Notes under the pieces: model-generated
What the model was told of the DNA's origin: nothing
The model's database searches: none
The model's input: only the letters and a program-made list of their open reading frames with translations
Made by a program: the position numbers and the translations under genes
Part shown: one piece after another, positions 6,250-8,982 of the stretch
How the letters are laid out: the number at the start of each line of letters is the position of its first letter
Numbering within the stretch: the first letter of the stretch is position 1
Assembly: GCA_964538565.1 (NCBI GenBank)
Contig: CAZIGW010000329.1
Coordinates: 1 to 8,982, forward strand
Direction of reading: 5' to 3'
Length of the DNA: 8,982 nt
Source: CAYVBN01 sp964538565
GTDB lineage: Bacteria > Pseudomonadota > Alphaproteobacteria > Rhizobiales > Xanthobacteraceae

Positions 6250-7494
6250 GTGAGCTATCGCGCCAGCTACTGGAAAAAGACGGGGGCCGCATTCCTGCTG
6301 GCCGCGCCGGCCGTGGGATCGATTCCGCTGCTGAACGCGGGATCGCTGCCCGCCATGCCGGTGCGGGTGATCGATTCCGCATTGGCCCTCTTCGCCTTCT
6401 GCATGAGCCTCGTGGGCTGTTCGGGGCTCGTTTGCATCTGGCGCGACGCTCGCGAAGCCGCGGGCAAGCCCGATGTGTACGCGCGCGATGCGGGACGCGT
6501 CCCAACGCAAGGCCTCTTTGCCCGCCTCGGGCTGCGTTTCCTGCTGGGACCGCGGCTGCGTCCGGGGGATCGCGTACGGGTTAGACCGCTCGCCGAGATC
6601 GCGGCAACACTCGATGGCGATCGCACGCTCGAGGGTTTGCCGTTCATGCGCGAGATGGATGCCTTCTGCGGCCAGACGTTTGTCGTGCATCGGCGCGTGG
6701 ACAAGATCAACGACATGCGCCACAAGACCGGCCTGCGACGCATGCGGAACACAGTGACCCTGACGGCCGTCCGCTGCTCCGGGGCTCACCACGGCGATTG
6801 CCAAGCGGAGTGCCAGATTCTCTGGAAGGAAGCCTGGCTCGAGAAGGCGACGCGGCCCTTGCGGCCCGCGCAGGGGCCTGACGCGCGCCCTCTCCCACCG
6901 GAAGCCGGTGCCGATCGTGGGCCGGACACCACGTACGTGTGCCAGATGACCCGCTTGTGGGAAGCGTCGACCGCCATGTCGCCGGCGGATATCCGACAGG
7001 ATTTGCGCCCGCTGCTGAACGGCAATGTCGGCCTGGGCGCGTATCTCGTGGCCATGCTCACGCGCTTGTTCAATCGCGTTCAGAGCTGGCGCGGCGGCAG
7101 TGGTTATCCGTATATGCCGCCTTCTCCGCCGAAGGGCGCGAGCCCCACCGGCGCGCTCACGCTGCGTCCGGGTGAGCCTGTCGTGATCCGCGGCAAGGAC
7201 GAGATTGCCCGCACGCTCGTCAATTCCCGGAACAAGGGTCTCTGGTTCGATCGCGATATGATCCGCTTCTGCGGCCAGCCGGGCGTCGTGCGTCGGCGGG
7301 TCGAGCGCGTCATTCACGAGGCCACGGGCCGGATGGTCGTCATGCGGACACCTTGCGTCACTCTCGAAGAAAACGTGGCGACCGGCGAGTTCCTGCGCCT
7401 GTGCCCGCAACACGAATACATTTTCTGGCGCGAAGCCTGGCTGCGCCCGCAGAGTAGCCCCGCAATCGTGGAGCAGCGCGCCGCGAGCTCATGA
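6250..7494 (+). CDS. Membrane-anchored protein of unknown function with duplicated Cys-containing domain
   Basis: A 414-residue protein that I cannot assign a function; similar hypothetical proteins recur in polysaccharide clusters. The N-terminus has two likely membrane segments (about 12-30 and 43-63). A domain at about 103-197 is repeated at about 305-398. Shared marks, in order, are LRPG, EIA-x-TL, FCGQ (Cys140, Cys341), VV-x-RRV, a TL strand, a conserved Cys eight residues before Trp (Cys184, Cys385), and W(K/R)EAWL. The first copy has additional Cys176 and Cys188. Between the copies, about 227-280, lies a Trp- and Arg-containing segment (QMTRLWEAS ... GNVGLGAYL). The start is a GTG with GGAG at 6241-6244, five nt upstream; in-frame starts further up would overlap the flavoprotein gene. 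The gene ends in an ATGA overlap with the glycosyltransferase, tying it to glycan assembly. Paired cysteines could bind metal or form disulfides; this is speculation. Confidence 0.8.
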   Translation: MSYRASYWKKTGAAFLLAAPAVGSIPLLNAGSLPAMPVRVIDSALALFAFCMSLVGCSGLVCIWRDAREAAGKPDVYARDAGRVPTQGLFARLGLRFLLGPRLRPGDRVRVRPLAEIAATLDGDRTLEGLPFMREMDAFCGQTFVVHRRVDKINDMRHKTGLRRMRNTVTLTAVRCSGAHHGDCQAECQILWKEAWLEKATRPLRPAQGPDARPLPPEAGADRGPDTTYVCQMTRLWEASTAMSPADIRQDLRPLLNGNVGLGAYLVAMLTRLFNRVQSWRGGSGYPYMPPSPPKGASPTGALTLRPGEPVVIRGKDEIARTLVNSRNKGLWFDRDMIRFCGQPGVVRRRVERVIHEATGRMVVMRTPCVTLEENVATGEFLRLCPQHEYIFWREAWLRPQSSPAIVEQRAASS

Positions 7495-8396
7495 AGAACG
7501 ACCCCATGTCAGAAGCTCCGCTCGTCACGATCGGTCTGCCCGCGTACAACCGTGAGCGCTTCATCCGGAAGTCGCTCGAGTCGCTGCTCGCGCAGACCTA
7601 TACCAATTTCGTCCTGATCATCAGCGACAACGCGTCGACGGACGCGACCTCGGACATTTGTCGCGAATACGCGGCCCGGGATTCGCGCATCCGCTATCAC
7701 CGCAACGAAGTCAACATCGGCAATCCGCGCAACTTCAATCGCATCGCCGAGCTGACGACCACCAAGTACCTGAAGTGGTCCACAACCGACGATTTGTGGG
7801 AGCCGACATTTCTCGAGCGCGCGCTGCCGATCATGGAAAGCGATCCAAGCATCGCGCTCTGCTATCCGAAGACGTACATCATCGATGCCGAGGGGCAGAA
7901 TCCAACCCCGTACGAGGACGGCTTGAACCTCATGCAGGATGATCCCGCGGAGCGCTTCCTGACGCTCGTGAAGAGTATCGGGCTCGCGCACCAGCACCTC
8001 GGCGTCATCCGCATGTCGTGCCTGCGCAAGACGCGGCTACTCGGCACACACGTGGCGTCGGATCTAAATCTGCTCGCCGAGCTCGCCTTGTACGGCAAGT
8101 TCTACGAGCTGCCCGAGCGGCTCTTCTATCGTCGCATGCACGACACGTCGGGGAGCTGGAAGCGCGCCGACAAGCAGCACCAGGCAAAGCACTATCACGG
8201 CGCCACCAAACGCGGCGGGTATCTCACGAACTGGCACGGGCACCTCGGATTCTTCGCGGCCGTGCACCGCTCGCCGCTGCCGGCGAGCTCGCGCCTGCAC
8301 ATCTACTGGCACCTGCTGAAGCGCATGCTCTGGGACCGCCGCGAGCTCGTCCACGAGCTCGTGGACTACGCACGCGCGCCGCGCAAGACGGCCTGA
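7491..8396 (+). CDS. Family 2 glycosyltransferase
   Basis: A 301-residue GT-A fold (GT2-type) glycosyltransferase with no membrane segments, probably working at the cytoplasmic face of the inner membrane, where it would transfer a sugar from a nucleotide donor to a lipid-linked acceptor. The N-terminus reads VTIGLPAYNRERFIRKSLESLL, condensed here to its key parts: the PxYN strand-loop, then LAQTY and IISDNASTDAT, the nucleotide-binding Asp motif. WSTTDDLWEP, near residue 100, carries the DD pair in the place of the metal-binding DxD. The C-terminal third is basic (HLLKRMLWDRR) and could contact membrane or acceptor. The ATG at 7491 overlaps the upstream stop as ATGA; an in-frame ATG at 7506 is a possible alternative start that would remove five residues. 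It is the last gene of the operon. The donor sugar cannot be inferred. Confidence 0.92.
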   Translation: MKNDPMSEAPLVTIGLPAYNRERFIRKSLESLLAQTYTNFVLIISDNASTDATSDICREYAARDSRIRYHRNEVNIGNPRNFNRIAELTTTKYLKWSTTDDLWEPTFLERALPIMESDPSIALCYPKTYIIDAEGQNPTPYEDGLNLMQDDPAERFLTLVKSIGLAHQHLGVIRMSCLRKTRLLGTHVASDLNLLAELALYGKFYELPERLFYRRMHDTSGSWKRADKQHQAKHYHGATKRGGYLTNWHGHLGFFAAVHRSPLPASSRLHIYWHLLKRMLWDRRELVHELVDYARAPRKTA

Positions 8397-8421
8397 ATCC
8401 TCCGTGTGATCCTGCGCCGGG

Positions 8422-8436
8422 CGCGGCGTAGCCGCG
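8422..8436 (+). terminator. Weak candidate terminator hairpin after the operon
   Basis: CGCGGC (8422-8427), a GTA loop and GCCGCG (8431-8436) give a 6-bp all-GC stem 25 nt after the glycosyltransferase stop. Only TGTTCG follows, not a U-run, so intrinsic termination would be poor. It may instead protect the 3' end of the mRNA or be chance in GC-rich DNA. Confidence 0.3.
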
Positions 8437-8489
8437 TGTTCGACAGTCGTCTGCCACGCACGCCCTGTCACCTGATCTAATTTCGATCT

Positions 8490-8509
8490 AGCGGCAGAGT
8501 TGTGCCGCT
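8490..8509. repeat. 7-bp inverted repeat (hairpin)
   Basis: AGCGGCA (8490-8496) and TGCCGCT (8503-8509) are perfect reverse complements around the loop GAGTTG. No U-run follows on either strand, so it is not a standard terminator. An AT-richer segment with two GATCTA copies lies directly upstream. It could be a regulator site or a leader hairpin. Confidence 0.55.
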
Positions 8510-8558
8510 CCTATCCTGCGCAGCCCGGCCGCCGGAACTATTGCGGAAGGTTGGTCTC

Positions 8559-8575
8559 GCGCCTCGATGAGGCGC
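8559..8575. repeat. 7-bp hairpin GCGCCTC-GAT-GAGGCGC
   Basis: A perfect 7-bp inverted repeat with a 3-nt loop. Its arms (GCCTC/GAGGC core) are the same as those of the hairpin at 8642-8657, so an RNA containing both could pair in alternative ways. Confidence 0.55.
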
Positions 8576-8641
8576 TCGTGTCGACGGGCGCGCCAGCACG
8601 CACCAAACCCATATTCGTTTCCCATGTCTCTCTTCTGCGAC

Positions 8642-8657
8642 GCCTCGAAAGCGAGGC
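8642..8657. repeat. 6-bp hairpin GCCTCG-AAAG-CGAGGC
   Basis: A perfect 6-bp stem with an AAAG loop, 76 nt before the start of the secreted-protein gene. It shares the CGCCTCGA sequence with the hairpin at 8559-8575. It probably lies in the 5' leader of the downstream gene; function is unknown. Confidence 0.5.
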
Positions 8658-8718
8658 ACGCCGTTTGCTTCCCCTCGTGTCGGCGATTGCGGTCGCTTCG
8701 CCATTCTCACTTTGTTTC

Positions 8719-8725
8719 AGGGGAG
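8719..8725 (+). promoter_or_regulatory. Strong ribosome binding site for the secreted-protein gene
   Basis: AGGGGAG is the best Shine-Dalgarno match in the window, and it stands 8 nt before the ATG at 8734. It supports that start and the reality of the truncated gene. Confidence 0.75.
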
Positions 8726-8733
8726 CTCCGCGC

Positions 8734-8982
8734 ATGTTCCGACTTGCGACACTCGTCGCGTTGGCTGCTTTTGCTTGCTCGATCACAGAGACGGCACGCG
8801 CCGGAGGCGTGTTCACATGTGATAATGCGAGCGCCGAGGGCCAGGGTCTGTTCGCTTGCAACTCTAAATGGTCGTATCGGGCAGCCACTGATGTGGCCGC
8901 GGAGAGTCTCGTGCTCACGTGCCGGCAAAACCTCACGCCAGGTCCGCAGAACATGGCAAACTGCGCTTATGCCAACCAGACT
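8734..8982 (+). CDS. Putative secreted/periplasmic Cys-containing protein, 3' partial
   Basis: The frame from the ATG at 8734 stays open for all 83 codons to the right edge, so only the N-terminus is seen. Residues 1-23 form a clear Sec signal peptide: a basic start (MFR), a hydrophobic core (LATLVALAAFA) and an A-R-A site before Gly24, predicting cleavage after residue 23. A weak lipobox-like A-F-A-C at 12-15 is noted, but signal peptidase I cleavage looks more likely. The exported part contains Cys29, Cys42, Cys63 and Cys77, suggesting disulfides in the periplasm or outside the cell. I do not recognise the family. The gene has its own strong ribosome binding site and a long leader, so it is probably a separate unit from the sugar operon. 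Codon use includes more AT-ending codons (TGT, GAT, AAT, TCT, AAA) than in the operon genes. Confidence 0.72.
   Translation, partial: MFRLATLVALAAFACSITETARAGGVFTCDNASAEGQGLFACNSKWSYRAATDVAAESLVLTCRQNLTPGPQNMANCAYANQT

Larger units (their letters stand above)
8397..8733. other. 337-bp non-coding stretch between operon and secreted-protein gene
   Basis: No convincing coding frame is present. It holds four compact hairpin-forming sequences: 8422-8436, 8490-8509, 8559-8575 and 8642-8657. There is also a short direct repeat, GATCTA at 8474-8479 and 8485-8490. The last three hairpins could form part of the leader of the gene at 8734. No clear sigma70 promoter pair was found, although the gene at 8734 needs one somewhere in this interval unless it is read through from upstream. 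Overall base composition is somewhat less GC-rich in 8600-8733 than in the operon. Confidence 0.6.

Noticed and set aside
3445..7413. Long antisense open frames on the minus strand (3445-4734, 4713-6107, 6217-7413)
   Set aside because: They lie opposite well-supported genes, are rich in Arg/His/Ala with no recognisable motifs, and are typical by-products of high-GC codon use.
8490..8509. Rho-independent terminator at the 7-bp hairpin
   Set aside because: No U-run follows the stem on either strand.
8600..8670. Cyclic-di-GMP (GEMM) riboswitch
   Set aside because: The GAAA-containing hairpin followed by ACGC is superficially similar, but the conserved ACGCAAAGCC segment and the second receptor helix are missing.

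Overview
The window is about 9 kb of high-GC DNA (roughly 60-65% G+C by eye) from a Gram-negative bacterium, most likely a proteobacterium. Gene content and base composition suggest this; nothing in the window fixes the genus. It is part of a surface-polysaccharide (O-antigen, capsule or exopolysaccharide) gene cluster. I see no tRNA, rRNA, CRISPR array, transposase or integrase.

Layout. Positions 2-1441 (+) hold a polytopic Wzx/WzxC-type polysaccharide exporter whose 5' end lies outside the window. A second exporter of the same superfamily runs toward it (2885-1362, -), and the two coding regions overlap tail to tail by 80 bp. A comparatively AT-rich divergent intergenic region follows (2886-3034). 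It contains a near-perfect 15-bp inverted repeat (2938-2952 / 2981-2995). To its right is a compact five-gene + strand operon: an RmlC-like sugar 3,5-epimerase (3035-3568); an NAD(P)-dependent oxidoreductase with a C-terminal SAF domain, resembling the Brucella DXR-like (DRL) reductoisomerase (3586-4932); a FAD-dependent UDP-galactopyranose mutase-like/protoporphyrinogen oxidase-like protein (4929-6236); a membrane-anchored protein of unknown function with a duplicated Cys-containing domain (6250-7494); and a family 2 glycosyltransferase (7491-8396). Spacings are 17 nt, a 4-nt ATGA overlap, 13 nt and another ATGA overlap, so co-transcription and translational coupling are very likely. After a 337-bp non-coding stretch rich in small hairpins, a putative secreted Cys-containing protein begins at 8734 and runs off the right edge.

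How the genes may work together. The epimerase, the reductoisomerase-like enzyme and the FAD enzyme look like a nucleotide-sugar (or other activated precursor) tailoring set. The glycosyltransferase would add the product to a lipid-linked repeat unit, and one or both exporters would flip it across the inner membrane. The standard partners RmlA, RmlB and RmlD are absent here. The most notable feature is the pairing of an RmlC-like epimerase with a DXR-II/DRL-type protein and a UGM-like flavoprotein. Known relatives of the last two catalyse skeletal rearrangement and ring contraction, so an unusual branched-chain or ring-contracted sugar is a reasonable but unproven hypothesis.
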